The notes under the pieces were generated by a model. That model worked only from the letters and a program-made list of their open reading frames with translations, searched no databases and was not told the DNA's origin. Shown here piece after piece: positions 45,536-54,917 of a DNA stretch of 64,000 bases (its first letter is position 1; each line of letters opens with the position of its first letter). Origin of the DNA: Pediococcus acidilactici DSM 20284 (GTDB lineage: Bacteria; Bacillota; Bacilli; Lactobacillales; Lactobacillaceae); the NCBI RefSeq assembly GCF_000146325.1, contig NZ_GL397067.1:912919-976918 (forward strand), in the 5' to 3' direction. The position numbers and the translations under genes were made by a program.

Positions 45536-46447
45536 TTACATAACGTGTAGTAAGTGAAGCACAACACCAAGAATGAATAAACCAAAGATAACGATGATTG
45601 GTGAAACGCCCTTCTTAAGCAACCACATGCAAAGTAATGTAAGCAGTAATCCTGCTAAACCTGGAATTAATTGATCCAAGTTATCTTGCAAAGTAGTAAC
45701 CTTTTCACGAGTAAGTGACAAACCAGCCGCTTGTTCTTGAAGAGCCTTTTGGATACCCTTTGCACCACTTGGCAAGTTTGCCCAGTCAATGTAAGCTCCC
45801 TTACTTTGTTTTACAGTTGAAACGACCGGTGTGAATTTAACCACAACCCAACGGTTAATCAATGAACCTAAGATAAACATCCCAAGGATTGAAGCACCCT
45901 TAGTAACGTCTTGGAGTAAACTACCAGACATATCTTCGGTAATCTTGGAACCAGCTTTGTAGCCGAATTCTTGAGTATACCATGTAAAGCCCATCCGAAT
46001 TGCGTTCCACAATACGAAGTAAAGAATTGGCCCTAAAATGCTGCCGCCCATTGCTAATGAAGCTGCCAAAGCACCTAAAATTGGCTTAACGGTGAACCAG
46101 AATACCGGGTCACCAACCCCAGCGAGGGGACCCATCATACCAACCTTAACACCTTGGATAGCAACGTCGTCAATCGGTGCACCATTAGCACGATCTTCTT
46201 CAAGTGACATTGTAACCCCAAGGATTGGAGCAGCTAAATATGGGTGAGTATTAAAGAATTCCAAGTGACGAGTCAAAGCTGCAGCACGGTCTTCTTTAGT
46301 CTTATATAACTTCTTGAGGGCTGGGATCAAAGTGTATGCCCAACCACCATTTTGCATCCGTTCGTAGTTCCATGAACCTTGCAGGAATGTGGAACGTAAC
46401 CAAACGTGAATACGATCTTTTTTAGTTAATTGAACTTTTTCTTGCAT
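45536..46447 (-). CDS. manN: Mannose-family PTS EIID component
   Basis: The 303-residue EIID membrane subunit of the sugar channel. It starts with a cytosolic part (LTKKDRIHVWLRSTFLQGSWNYERMQNGGWAYTLIPALKKLY, the family signature split here), followed by VGMMGPLAGVGDPVFWF and C-terminal transmembrane helices. RBS AGGAGG. Third gene of manLMN. The mannose permease is also a known receptor for class IIa bacteriocins. Confidence 0.95.
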   Translation of the reverse strand: MQEKVQLTKKDRIHVWLRSTFLQGSWNYERMQNGGWAYTLIPALKKLYKTKEDRAAALTRHLEFFNTHPYLAAPILGVTMSLEEDRANGAPIDDVAIQGVKVGMMGPLAGVGDPVFWFTVKPILGALAASLAMGGSILGPILYFVLWNAIRMGFTWYTQEFGYKAGSKITEDMSGSLLQDVTKGASILGMFILGSLINRWVVVKFTPVVSTVKQSKGAYIDWANLPSGAKGIQKALQEQAAGLSLTREKVTTLQDNLDQLIPGLAGLLLTLLCMWLLKKGVSPIIVIFGLFILGVVLHLLHVM

Positions 46448-46464
46448 TTTATGTTGGCCTCCTT

Positions 46465-47271
46465 CTAGTATTTATCGATAATGTCGCCGAGTGGGTCACC
46501 AGTACCTGAGTTACCACCGTTGCTTGAACCGCCCATCTTAGAAAGGGTTAAGTAAATCAAAGCAAGTGAGATACCAATTGTACCTAAAGCGATTAATGTT
46601 AAATCTTGAACAGTTGCTAAAACAAATCCAAGTGCGAAGAATGGCCAAACTTCTTTAGTAGCCATCATGTTGATAACCATCGCGTAACCAACGGCAACAA
46701 CCATTCCACCACCGATTGATAGACCATCAGTTAACCAAGCTGGCATAGTGGAAAGTAATCCACGTACAGGACCAGCACCGATTGCTAAGATCAATGCTGC
46801 AGGAATTGCAATCCGCAAACCTTGCATAACAATCGCAATGTAGTGCCACAATTCCAATTTAGCAAAGCTACCTTCTTTAGCAGCTTTATCCATAATGTGG
46901 ACAATCAAGGTTGCCAATGTACGCGCAATGATTGTCAATAAAAGTCCGGCTACAGCCAACGGAACCGCTAAAGCAATCGCTGATGAAACACCTGCTTTAC
47001 CTTGACCACCTAAAACTAAAATAATAGCAGAAGCTACAGAAGCTAAAGCAGCATCAGGAGCAACCGCAGCCCCAACGTTAGCCCATCCAAGAGCGATCAT
47101 TTGAAGTGAACCACCTAAAATAAGGCAAGGTACTAAATTACCAGTTACTAAGCCGATTAGCGTACATGCGATTACTGGTTGATGGAAATGAAATTGGTCC
47201 AAAATACCTTCCACACCAGCTAGGAATGACACGATAACGACTAAAATCATTTGAATTGCATTCAATGCCAT
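46465..47271 (-). CDS. manM: Mannose-family PTS EIIC component
   Basis: The 268-residue EIIC membrane subunit with several hydrophobic helices and the family stretches QPVIACTLIGLVTGNL and GGSLQMIALGWANVGAAVAPDAALASV. It forms the sugar pathway together with EIID. RBS GGAGG. It lies 20 bases after manL and 17 before manN. Confidence 0.95.
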   Translation of the reverse strand: MALNAIQMILVVIVSFLAGVEGILDQFHFHQPVIACTLIGLVTGNLVPCLILGGSLQMIALGWANVGAAVAPDAALASVASAIILVLGGQGKAGVSSAIALAVPLAVAGLLLTIIARTLATLIVHIMDKAAKEGSFAKLELWHYIAIVMQGLRIAIPAALILAIGAGPVRGLLSTMPAWLTDGLSIGGGMVVAVGYAMVINMMATKEVWPFFALGFVLATVQDLTLIALGTIGISLALIYLTLSKMGGSSNGGNSGTGDPLGDIIDKY

Positions 47272-47291
47272 GATTATTAATCCTCCGTTTT

Positions 47292-48272
47292 TTAGTTATT
47301 TTTTTGTTTATTAAGCTCATCTTGAGCCTTCTTCATAATTGCATCTAGATTATCTCTTGAATCAGAAGGAACCTTCCGCACGTCCATTTGAACGCCCATG
47401 TTTTCCAACTTCTTGTAAGTGTCAATATCATTTTGGTCAAATGCCAATACAGTATTTGGTTGAACTTTTCCAGCTGAATGAGCCATTGAGCCAACGTTCA
47501 AAGTCTTAATTGGAACACCGCCTTCGATAGCTTTTAAAGCATCTTGAGGGGTTTCAAACAAAAGCATTGCCCGGGTACCACCGAAGTGTTTGTCGTCCTT
47601 AGCCAGCTTAATCATTTGTTCAATTGGAACAACGTGGGCTTTAACGCCAGCTGGAGCAGCTTGCTTGATCATTGATGAACGTAAGTTATCTTTAGCAACA
47701 TTGTCAGAAACAACGATAATCCGATCCGGGTTAGTAGTCTTCGTCCATGAAGTAGCAACTTGACCATGAAGTAAACGAGTATCGATTCGTGCTAACACGT
47801 AATCAAAGTGGCCTGGTTTACCTGTGTTAACCGGTGCAGCTGCTTCAGCAGCCTTTGGAGCTTCCTTAGGTTGAAGTTCTTCAGGACGAACCTTAACCCC
47901 TTCTTTTGCTGTGTCAATGATGTGTGCAGCAATTTCTTGTGCTGATTCCATCGATAGACGAGAAGCATATGCTTCAATTAACATTGGCAAGTTCAAACCA
48001 GCAACGATTGCCCATTTGTCCTTGTGTTCTTCAAACAAGTTGTTAACTTGGTTGAATGGAGTGCCTCCCCATAGGTCGACTAAGAATAATACTTGGTCTT
48101 GGTTACTAAAAGAAGCAATTGCTTCTTGAAGTTTTGCTCTGAGATCGTCAGGGCCTTCGCTAGGCATTAAGGTTACGGCCTTAACGTCTTCTTGTTCACC
48201 GAAGATCATTGAACCGGATTGCAAAATGCCTTTGGCGAATTCACCATGACTAGCAATGATAATTCCTACCAT
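47292..48272 (-). CDS. manL: Mannose-family PTS EIIAB component
   Basis: The cytosolic phosphotransfer subunit, 326 residues. The EIIA domain (1-130) has its phosphohistidine in [10 protein letters not shown] (His9); an Ala/Pro/Lys-rich linker (about 135-155) joins it to the EIIB domain with [26 protein letters not shown]. It opens the operon behind a sigma-54 promoter with a leader of about 250 bases that contains a cre-like site. Confidence 0.96.
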   Translation of the reverse strand: MVGIIIASHGEFAKGILQSGSMIFGEQEDVKAVTLMPSEGPDDLRAKLQEAIASFSNQDQVLFLVDLWGGTPFNQVNNLFEEHKDKWAIVAGLNLPMLIEAYASRLSMESAQEIAAHIIDTAKEGVKVRPEELQPKEAPKAAEAAAPVNTGKPGHFDYVLARIDTRLLHGQVATSWTKTTNPDRIIVVSDNVAKDNLRSSMIKQAAPAGVKAHVVPIEQMIKLAKDDKHFGGTRAMLLFETPQDALKAIEGGVPIKTLNVGSMAHSAGKVQPNTVLAFDQNDIDTYKKLENMGVQMDVRKVPSDSRDNLDAIMKKAQDELNKQKNN

Positions 48273-48394
48273 TTGTCTGTATACCTCCCATTTTCTATTT
48301 GTTACAGTTGAAAAAATAAAATAAGTTCTAAACCTGCAACTAGTTAAAATAAATTCCTGACAGCCTTTTCAATTTCAAAACTCCTTAACCATCC

Positions 48395-48408
48395 CAAAAG
48401 CGTTTTCA
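48395..48408. promoter_or_regulatory. cre-like site in the manL leader
   Basis: CAAAAGCGTTTTCA matches the catabolite-responsive element at 12 of 14 positions. It lies about 115-130 bases downstream of the predicted sigma-54 start, where bound CcpA could act as a roadblock. Confidence 0.6.
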
Positions 48409-48534
48409 CAACGTCCCAAAAAGGTTAAATTTGTAATAAAATTGTGGCCAGCTGTCGATCTACCGCCACCAAATGGTAATCAGTAGGACCAACACACCGC
48501 TAACACAGTATGTTTAGCTTCCATTAAGTATATA

Positions 48535-48550
48535 AGCAAATACCGTGCCA
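48535..48550 (-). promoter_or_regulatory. Sigma-54 (-24/-12) promoter of manLMN
   Basis: On the minus strand TGGCAC (48550-48545), five bases, then TTGCT (48539-48535): an exact match to TGGCAC-N5-TTGCW. It lies about 260 bases upstream of manL and on the manL side of the repeated TGATACACTA motifs, as expected for an enhancer-driven promoter. Confidence 0.9.
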
Positions 48551-48594
48551 AAATACACTAAGCCTAACGTAAGCGAATTCAAGCATTTTTGTTA

Positions 48595-48650
48595 ATACAC
48601 TATTTTGATACACTAAACTGTATTGATTAGTGTATCAAGTGTATCAATAG
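48595..48650. promoter_or_regulatory. Putative LevR enhancer (repeated TGATACACTA/TAGTGTATCA)
   Basis: TGATACACTA (48606-48615), TAGTGTATCA (48628-48637) and GTGTATCAAT (48639-48648) form overlapping direct and inverted repeats about 55-100 bases upstream of the -24/-12 promoter. The same motif stands at the levR promoter. Confidence 0.7.
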
Positions 48651-48676
48651 CTTGCCGCAGATCAGGTTAGGTTTTG

Positions 48677-48720
48677 ACAAAAAAAGAGCCGCGATCCAAC
48701 CTAGTTGAATCACGGCTCCT
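48677..48720 (-). terminator. Terminator of tRNA-Leu
   Basis: AGCCGTGATTCAA and TTGGATCGCGGCT pair on the minus strand around a short loop, followed by T7. Confidence 0.9.
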
Positions 48721-48739
48721 TCCCCAATCAGTAGCACAA

Positions 48740-48825
48740 TGCGGCCAAGAGGGTTCGAACCTCCACCCGAGTAAATTCGGACAGGATCCTTAATCCTGCG
48801 CGTCTGCCAATTCCGCCATGGCCGC
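48740..48825 (-). tRNA. tRNA-Leu (anticodon TAA)
   Basis: The acceptor arms GCGGCCA / TGGCCGC pair; the anticodon arm CAGGA-TTAAGGA-TCCTG gives TAA. A long variable arm (class II) and GGTTCGAACC T-loop are present. 3' CCA is not encoded. Confidence 0.96.
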
Positions 48826-48896
48826 AAAAAACCTTACTAGATAATAATAGCAAAACCACCATTAGCTAGCAAGTGTTTTTTATAAAAATATTTTTA

Positions 48897-49349
48897 TTAG
48901 TGTTTTAACCCCAAGCGCCCCCCGCAACGTCCACAAACGTAGCGTCGCACGTTGATTCGGCGTTGGCGATGGTAAAGCTGACCACATTTTTTACACTGGT
49001 ATACTAATCGCCCCGTTGTAGTAGTCCGACGCTTAGACGTCACTGGTGCGTAGCGTAAACCGCCCGTCCGCTGCAGCAACTCCTTAAAATGCGGGTTACG
49101 GTGATCTGGTTTTTCATGATGCACGTGCAACCAGTAGTGAACTAGTTCATGTTTAATTACGCCTACTAAGGTTTCCTCGTCAAATTCGCTTAGCATAAGG
49201 GGATTAATTTCAATGTGATGGTCCGCTAAAAAATAGCGACCGCCCGTCGTTCTTAAGCGGCGGTTAAACCGCGCTTCGTAAGGATAAGCTTGGTTAAAGA
49301 ATTGTTTAGCCAGTCGACGCGTTAACTGAGTTAGCTCTAAGTCAGTCAT
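48897..49349 (-). CDS. SprT-like zinc metallopeptidase family protein
   Basis: A 150-residue SprT-family protein (YdcK of Bacillus). The zinc-binding HELVHYWLHVHH contains HExxH, and the C-terminus has a zinc ribbon (YQCKKCGQLYHRQRRINVRRYVCGRCGG, split: CxxC twice). Related to the Spartan protease that clears DNA-protein crosslinks, but the bacterial role is unknown. The ATG overlaps the tex stop (ATGA), so the two are coupled. Confidence 0.9.
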   Translation of the reverse strand: MTDLELTQLTRRLAKQFFNQAYPYEARFNRRLRTTGGRYFLADHHIEINPLMLSEFDEETLVGVIKHELVHYWLHVHHEKPDHRNPHFKELLQRTGGLRYAPVTSKRRTTTTGRLVYQCKKCGQLYHRQRRINVRRYVCGRCGGRLGLKH

Positions 49350-51520
49350 TGTTCCTCAGCCGGAATCATGGTGAGCTGGATCCGACTTCGCTTGGTATCC
49401 ACGCTTTCCACCCAAACGGTAACGATGTCCCCCACCGCCACTACGTCACTAGGATGTTTGACGAAGCCTTTTTTAAGCTTAGAAATGTGTACCAAACCGT
49501 CTTGTTTAACGCCGATATCGACAAACGCGCCAAAATCGATGACGTTCCGGACGGTTCCTTGCAGCTGCATCCCTGGTTGGAGGTCCTCTAAAGTTAAGAC
49601 GTCGGAGCGTAATAATGGTGCAGGCATTTCATCCCGCAAATCGCGCCCCGGTTTTTGCAATTCTTCAAGGATGTCGTGAAGCGTTTCTTCTCCGACCTGC
49701 AGCTGAGCTGCCAATTGTGCGCTCTTAACCTGTTGCAACGTTTGGTTGAAAGCGGGGGTCCCTAAGTCATGCAGGTTTAATCCCAGCCTCTTCATTAGGG
49801 CTTTAACCACCGGGTAACTTTCTGGATGAATTCCCGTATTATCAAGCTCATCGTCTCCATCCACAATTCGTAAAAATCCAATCGACTGTTCGTATGCTTT
49901 AGGCCCTAGTCGCGGCACTGATTTAATTGCTTGGCGAGTTCGGTAGCTTCCGTTGGCTTCCCGAAACCTAACGATGTTTTGCGCCGTCGTTTTAGTTAGC
50001 CCCGAAATGTGGGTCAGTAGCTCTGGACTGGCGGTATTTAAATTGACCCCCACCTGGTTAACCGCGGTTTCCACCACGTGGTCCAACTGTTCACGCAAAT
50101 CTTTTTGGGCAACGTCGTGTTGGTATTGGCCGACTCCCACCGCTTGGGGATCGATTTTGATCAACTCTGCTAACGGATCTTGTAAACGCCGGCCAATGCT
50201 AATTGCGCTGCGCTCTTCCACTTGTAAATCAGGAAACGCTGCACGAGCAGCCGGACTAGCTGAGTATACGGAAGCTCCGGCCTCGTTGACGATTACGTAG
50301 TAAACTGGTCGCGCAATTGTTTTGATGACTTGAGCCACAAATTCTTCGGATTCCCGGCTAGCGGTCCCGTTTCCAATCGCAATCATTTCCACATGGTATT
50401 TTTCAATGAAGTCTTTTAATTGCTTAGCAGCCGCGGCTCGCTTTGCTTGAGGAGCCGGACGGTGCGGATAAATCACCAGTTTATCTAAGAACTTCCCGTT
50501 TTCATCAATTACGGCTAGTTTACAACCGGTACGGTAAGCAGGGTCAAACCCGAGGACCACTTTGCCTTTGAGCGGTGCTTGCATCAGCAAATGGTATAAA
50601 TTTTCTCCAAAAACTTTAATTGCACGGTGCTCCGCCATGGAAGTCAATTCCGCACGCATTTCTCGTTCAATTGCTGGCCCAATAAACCGTTTATAGGCGT
50701 CCCGATAGGCTGCTTGCACCAGCGCCACCGCCGGGCCTCGATGCTTTTGTACCAAACGAAAGTTTAAATAGCGCTCAATGCCCGCTTCTTCCACCGCAAC
50801 CTTAGCCCGGAGGACCTTTTCCTTTTCTCCCCGGTTAATTGCCAACACTTGGTGAGGCGCTAACTGAGCAAGTGGCGCTTGGAAATCATAGTAAATCGCG
50901 TAAACGCCGTTTTCATCTAGTTCCTTGCCCTGCCGTTTAACTTCGCTAACTAACGCGCCATTATGCTGGGTGTATTTACGAATCCACGTCCGGATTTCCG
51001 CCTGTTCGCCAAAGGCTTCGGCCAAAATTTCGTGAACCCCGGACTCTACGTCTTCGATAGTATTTAACTTCACTTCGGGATTAACGGCAGCCGCCAAGCG
51101 TTCTCGTAGTCCTTGTTGGGGGAAAGTTAAAACCCACGCCGCTAACGGTTCTAGTCCCGCTTCTTTGGCAATCGTCGCTTTTGTGCGCCGCTTTTGTTTG
51201 TACGGCAAATATAAATCTTCCACCGCAGTTAAGGTGGTTGCCTGCTTGATTTGCTGTTTTAATCCAGTAGTTAATTTGCCTTGTTCTTCAATCTGCTTTA
51301 AAACTTCCGTCTTCCGCTTTTCTAACGTTTCCGTTTGGTGGTACGCCGCCTGGATTTCACGAATTTGTACTTCGTCAAGACTATGGGTGCGTTCCTTACG
51401 ATAGCGCGCAATGAACGGCACCGTATTTCCCTCATCGAGCATCTCCAACGTCGCGCGAATTTGTTGCGGTCGGTAAGCGGTCAATTGTTTTTCCACTAAA
51501 GCTAAAATCTCTGCTTCCAA
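49346..51520 (-). CDS. tex: Tex-family S1 RNA-binding protein
   Basis: A 724-residue nucleic-acid-binding protein of the Tex/YdcI family: N-terminal helical domain, a YqgF/RuvX-like RNase-H fold (VVLGFDPAYRTGCKLAVID), helix-hairpin-helix repeats (VNLNTASPELLTHISG), and a C-terminal S1 domain (GMQLQGTVRNVIDFGAFVDIG). The start is TTG (GTGGGG upstream). The role is in transcription and RNA metabolism; the precise function is unclear. It overlaps the SprT-like gene. Confidence 0.94.
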   Translation of the reverse strand: MEAEILALVEKQLTAYRPQQIRATLEMLDEGNTVPFIARYRKERTHSLDEVQIREIQAAYHQTETLEKRKTEVLKQIEEQGKLTTGLKQQIKQATTLTAVEDLYLPYKQKRRTKATIAKEAGLEPLAAWVLTFPQQGLRERLAAAVNPEVKLNTIEDVESGVHEILAEAFGEQAEIRTWIRKYTQHNGALVSEVKRQGKELDENGVYAIYYDFQAPLAQLAPHQVLAINRGEKEKVLRAKVAVEEAGIERYLNFRLVQKHRGPAVALVQAAYRDAYKRFIGPAIEREMRAELTSMAEHRAIKVFGENLYHLLMQAPLKGKVVLGFDPAYRTGCKLAVIDENGKFLDKLVIYPHRPAPQAKRAAAAKQLKDFIEKYHVEMIAIGNGTASRESEEFVAQVIKTIARPVYYVIVNEAGASVYSASPAARAAFPDLQVEERSAISIGRRLQDPLAELIKIDPQAVGVGQYQHDVAQKDLREQLDHVVETAVNQVGVNLNTASPELLTHISGLTKTTAQNIVRFREANGSYRTRQAIKSVPRLGPKAYEQSIGFLRIVDGDDELDNTGIHPESYPVVKALMKRLGLNLHDLGTPAFNQTLQQVKSAQLAAQLQVGEETLHDILEELQKPGRDLRDEMPAPLLRSDVLTLEDLQPGMQLQGTVRNVIDFGAFVDIGVKQDGLVHISKLKKGFVKHPSDVVAVGDIVTVWVESVDTKRSRIQLTMIPAEEQ

Positions 51521-51560
51521 ATTTAAACCCCACTTTGTTAAAACTTTTTGTACAAGATAA

Positions 51561-51590
51561 GAGGCCAGGAAATTTTTCCCAGCCTCCTTT
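51561..51590 (-). terminator. Hairpin after the 51641-52075 gene
   Basis: On the minus strand GAGGCTGGGAAA and TTTCCTGGCCTC pair, followed by TTATCTT. Same sequence family as the hairpins at 2800, 7120 and 27521. Confidence 0.6.
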
Positions 51591-51640
51591 TAAACCTCTC
51601 CTATTTCACTAGCTAAATGACTAGTATGAGAAGTAATGAT

Positions 51641-52075
51641 CTATCCCATCAAACTGCTCATAATTTTAGTCAACGCTTTGGTCATTTGGCCCATTGCAGC
51701 TTCCTGGGCATGTTCGGACTCTTGAAAGGCTACCTCATCCAGCTTTTTGGTTTGGTCATCTACTGCATCAACCATTTTTTGGCATTGATTAGCATATTCC
51801 CTTAGGTAACGTTTCAATAACTGATGTTTACCAATTAATTTAGCTGGCACCTTAGCATTCCAAACCATCTTTTCTAGTGCCCGGTACTGGTCGGTTGCCA
51901 CTTGAAATTGTTTTTTAATTTCTTTTAACCGGCTTTGATCCATTTCGTCCACCGTACCTAATTGACCCGCCTTCTTTAATTCTTGAAAGAACGGATCCAC
52001 GCTAGAACCAATTTCTTCTAATTTCTCGGTCAATCTTGAAATGGTGTTCGCGTACGCTTGAATACTTACCTTCAT
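51641..52075 (-). CDS. Unknown helical protein coupled to the P-type ATPase
   Basis: A 144-residue, almost entirely helical, charged protein with no transmembrane segment, no cysteine and no recognised motif. Heptad-like stretches (ISRLTEKLEEIG, ALEKMVWNA) suggest coiled coil, and the C-terminus is Met-rich (AAMGQMTKALTKIMSSLMG). It begins one base after the ATPase stop, with GAGG upstream, so it is co-transcribed and therefore also under the manganese riboswitch. A role in metal stress is inference only. Confidence 0.7.
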   Translation of the reverse strand: MKVSIQAYANTISRLTEKLEEIGSSVDPFFQELKKAGQLGTVDEMDQSRLKEIKKQFQVATDQYRALEKMVWNAKVPAKLIGKHQLLKRYLREYANQCQKMVDAVDDQTKKLDEVAFQESEHAQEAAMGQMTKALTKIMSSLMG

Positions 52076-52076
52076 C

Positions 52077-54746
52077 TTAATTTCCTCGTGGTTTCTTTAA
52101 AGTTCGTTGAATTAATTTTACCACTTCTACGATTACAATCATCGATAAAGATGCTCCAATTACGATTAACCACTGGTGTAAGTTTAGGTGGCTAACGTGG
52201 AAAAGGTCGTTAAAGCCCGGCACCACAATCGTAATTGCTAATAAAGCAAACGCGATGAGGATCGCCCAATTAAAGAATTTATTTTTCCAAGTGGTTGCTT
52301 GGAAAATTGATCCGTGAATCGACTTCGAATTAAAGGCGTGGAAAAGCTGGATTAAACCTAACGTTGCAAAGGCCATGGTTAAGGCATCGGCATGAATCTG
52401 TGCGCTCCCGGAATGGTCAGGGAAAGCTAGCGCCATTGCATAAACAAATAGGGTGATGGCCCCTTCCAAAATTCCCTGGTAGATTACGTTACCCGCAACG
52501 CCTCCCGATAAGAAACTAGATTTTTTATCACGTGGTGGCTGTTGCATCACGTTTTTTTCTGCGGGTTCAAGTCCCAAGGCAATGGCAGGCAAAGTGTCGG
52601 TCACCAAGTTTATCCACAGGATGTGCACCGGTGCCAAAATTTGCCAGCCCATCATCGTCATCACGAAAAGGGTTAAAACTTCCCCAAGGTTAGCTGATAA
52701 GAGGTACTGAATCGCCTTTTGAATGTTGGCAAATACTTTACGTCCTTCTTCAACCGCGTCCACGATGGTAGCAAAGTTGTCGTCGGCCAGCACCATGTCA
52801 CTAGCACCCTTAGAAACTTCGGTTCCGGTAATTCCCATTGCCACTCCAATATCCGCTTGTTTTAAGGAGGGGGCGTCATTTACACCGTCCCCGGTCATCG
52901 CCACCACTTTCCCCTTCTTTTGCCAAGCGTCGACAATCCGGACCTTATGTTCAGGAGCCACCCGGGCGTAAACTCGGTAATTTGCTACGTGATCCGCTAG
53001 TTGTTCATCAGTTTGCTGATCGAGTTCTGCACCAGTCACCACCGCCGTGTCCGCTTCGGCATCGGTAATCATCCCTAGTCGTTTAGCAATTGCTCCCGCG
53101 GTATCGCGGTGGTCACCAGTAATCATCAGGGTTTGAATACCCGCATCGTGGGCTTCTTGAATGGCTTGCGCCACTTCGGGCCGTTCCGGATCAATCATCC
53201 CCACTAGTCCTGCAAAAATCAAGTCGTTTTCCACTGCCGCACTAGTCAGCTCTTCAGGAACCGCATCAACGATCCGGTACGCAAAGCCCAACACCCGGAT
53301 TGCTTGCAACGCTAAATCATGGTTCACGGCCTGAATCCGGCGCTCTTCAGCCTCGTCCATTGGCAATTCGGCACCTGGCATTACGTACTTGGTGGTTCGT
53401 TTCAAAAGTTCATCTGGTGCTCCCTTAACGGTAATCAAATACTTCCCGTCCGGTAACGCATTGACCGTGGACATTAGCTTTCGTTCCGAATCAAACGGTA
53501 CTTCAGCGACCCGTTGGTATTGGTCAATTACCGCAGCACTAGAGTATCCCCGTTGGTCATTAAACGCAATCAAGGCCGTTTCGGTAGGATCCCCCACCAA
53601 CTCCTCGTCAATTTTTTTCGTGTCGTTGTTTAAAATCATCAGGTCAAATAACTTGGATTGAAAATCAGGGGTGACCGCTGCGGCATCCATTAGCTGGTTA
53701 TCCACAAAAAGTTTTTCAACCGTCATTTTATTTTGGGTAAGGGTTCCCGTTTTATCCGAAGCAATGATTTGCGTACTCCCTAAGGTTTCCACCGCCGGGA
53801 GTTTTCGAATAATTGCGTGACGTTTAACCATCCGCTGGGTTCCCAAGGCTAGGGTAATCGTAACAATTGCCGGTAAACCTTCCGGGATGGCCGCCACCGC
53901 AAGCGAAATTGCGGTTAACAACATGTCGATTAAGCTTTCTTGCCCCCGTAACATACCGACCGCAAACACCACCACCGCAATGGCCAAAATTAACCAAGTC
54001 AACGTTTTACTTAGCTTGGTTAAATTACGTTGTAAAGGAGTAATGGTTTCATCAGCGTCGTTAATTAACCGGGCAATTTTTCCTACTTCGGTCGCCATTC
54101 CCGTATGAATGACAATTCCCTTTCCGCGGCCAAAAGTAACGTTACTATTCATAAAGGCGAGGTTGGTGCGGTCGCCTAAGGGAAGCTGTTCGTCATCTAG
54201 GGCCGCCGTTTGTTTATTCACCGGAACCGATTCCCCCGTTAACGCCGACTCTTCAATTTGCATCGACGCTGACTCTACCAGCCGTAAATCGGCCGGCACC
54301 ACGTCTCCAGCTTCTAAAATGACCACGTCTCCTGGCACCAATTCGGTACTCTGGATTTGCTGAATTTGGCCGTCCCTTTCGACCTTGGCTTGCGGAGCTG
54401 CCAAACTTTTTAATGCATCAATAGCTTCTTCTGCCTTAGATTCCTGAAAAACGCCAAAGATTGCGTTTAACACCACCACCAGCAAGATAATCAAGGCGTC
54501 GACTCCTTCGCCCACAAACACTGAGATTAAGGCGGCCACGAGCAGCACAATGATCATCAAATCTTTAAACTGGGCCAAAAACTTTTGTAACAAAGTCGTT
54601 TTACCCTTAGTTGCTAGTTCATTGTGGCCATATTTTTCCAACCGTCGTTGTGCTTCGGCAGCCGTGAGCCCAGCCAACCGGGTATCTTGCTTAGCAGCGG
54701 TATCTTCAACGGTCCGCTGCCAATCCTTTAACTTACTTGCCTTCAT
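52077..54746 (-). CDS. Ca2+-type P-type cation-transporting ATPase, Mn-riboswitch controlled
   Basis: An 889-residue P2A ATPase. Motifs are TGES, the phosphorylation site SDKTGTLTQNK, TGDGVNDAPSLKQADIG, and the ion-site helices: AAIPEGLPAIVTI (M4), SANLGEVLTLF (M5) and NLVTDTLPAIALG (M6). These keep the SERCA-type Ca2+ ligands (Glu of PEGLP, Asn/Glu of M5, Asn/Asp of M6). The leader is a yybP-ykoY manganese riboswitch, so export of Mn2+ (with or without Ca2+) is the likely role, as for the lactococcal YoaB-type pump. Confidence 0.93.
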   Translation of the reverse strand: MKASKLKDWQRTVEDTAAKQDTRLAGLTAAEAQRRLEKYGHNELATKGKTTLLQKFLAQFKDLMIIVLLVAALISVFVGEGVDALIILLVVVLNAIFGVFQESKAEEAIDALKSLAAPQAKVERDGQIQQIQSTELVPGDVVILEAGDVVPADLRLVESASMQIEESALTGESVPVNKQTAALDDEQLPLGDRTNLAFMNSNVTFGRGKGIVIHTGMATEVGKIARLINDADETITPLQRNLTKLSKTLTWLILAIAVVVFAVGMLRGQESLIDMLLTAISLAVAAIPEGLPAIVTITLALGTQRMVKRHAIIRKLPAVETLGSTQIIASDKTGTLTQNKMTVEKLFVDNQLMDAAAVTPDFQSKLFDLMILNNDTKKIDEELVGDPTETALIAFNDQRGYSSAAVIDQYQRVAEVPFDSERKLMSTVNALPDGKYLITVKGAPDELLKRTTKYVMPGAELPMDEAEERRIQAVNHDLALQAIRVLGFAYRIVDAVPEELTSAAVENDLIFAGLVGMIDPERPEVAQAIQEAHDAGIQTLMITGDHRDTAGAIAKRLGMITDAEADTAVVTGAELDQQTDEQLADHVANYRVYARVAPEHKVRIVDAWQKKGKVVAMTGDGVNDAPSLKQADIGVAMGITGTEVSKGASDMVLADDNFATIVDAVEEGRKVFANIQKAIQYLLSANLGEVLTLFVMTMMGWQILAPVHILWINLVTDTLPAIALGLEPAEKNVMQQPPRDKKSSFLSGGVAGNVIYQGILEGAITLFVYAMALAFPDHSGSAQIHADALTMAFATLGLIQLFHAFNSKSIHGSIFQATTWKNKFFNWAILIAFALLAITIVVPGFNDLFHVSHLNLHQWLIVIGASLSMIVIVEVVKLIQRTLKKPRGN

Positions 54747-54781
54747 TCTCTTTCCTCCATTTAATTTGGGATCTTAAAGTT

Positions 54782-54908
54782 TAAAAAAAGACCCATGTGC
54801 GTCGAAAACTACTTCTCGACACACATGAGTCTCACTAATTTAAGGTAATACCAGATTTTTTCTTGCTGATGACATTACCACAGCTAAGCTGCAAGTTACT
54901 CCCTCATG
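54782..54908 (-). promoter_or_regulatory. yybP-ykoY manganese riboswitch with terminator
   Basis: The minus strand shows GAGGGAGTAACTTGC near the 5' end, ATGTCATCAGCAAG in the middle and AGTGAGACTCATG at the 3' side, the pattern of the Mn2+-sensing yybP-ykoY family. The 3' arm ACTCATGTG can join a terminator stem (GACTCATGTGTGTCGA / TCGACGCACATGGGTC) followed by T7. Mn2+ binding should favour the antiterminated state. It lies about 36 bases before the ATPase start. Confidence 0.85.
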
Positions 54909-54917
54909 TTTAAACAC

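Noticed and set aside
48627-48827. Minus-strand reading frame of 66 codons
   Set aside because: It is made mostly of the tRNA-Leu gene and its terminator; the translated GGGSNPLGR is the typical artefact of a class II tRNA read as protein.
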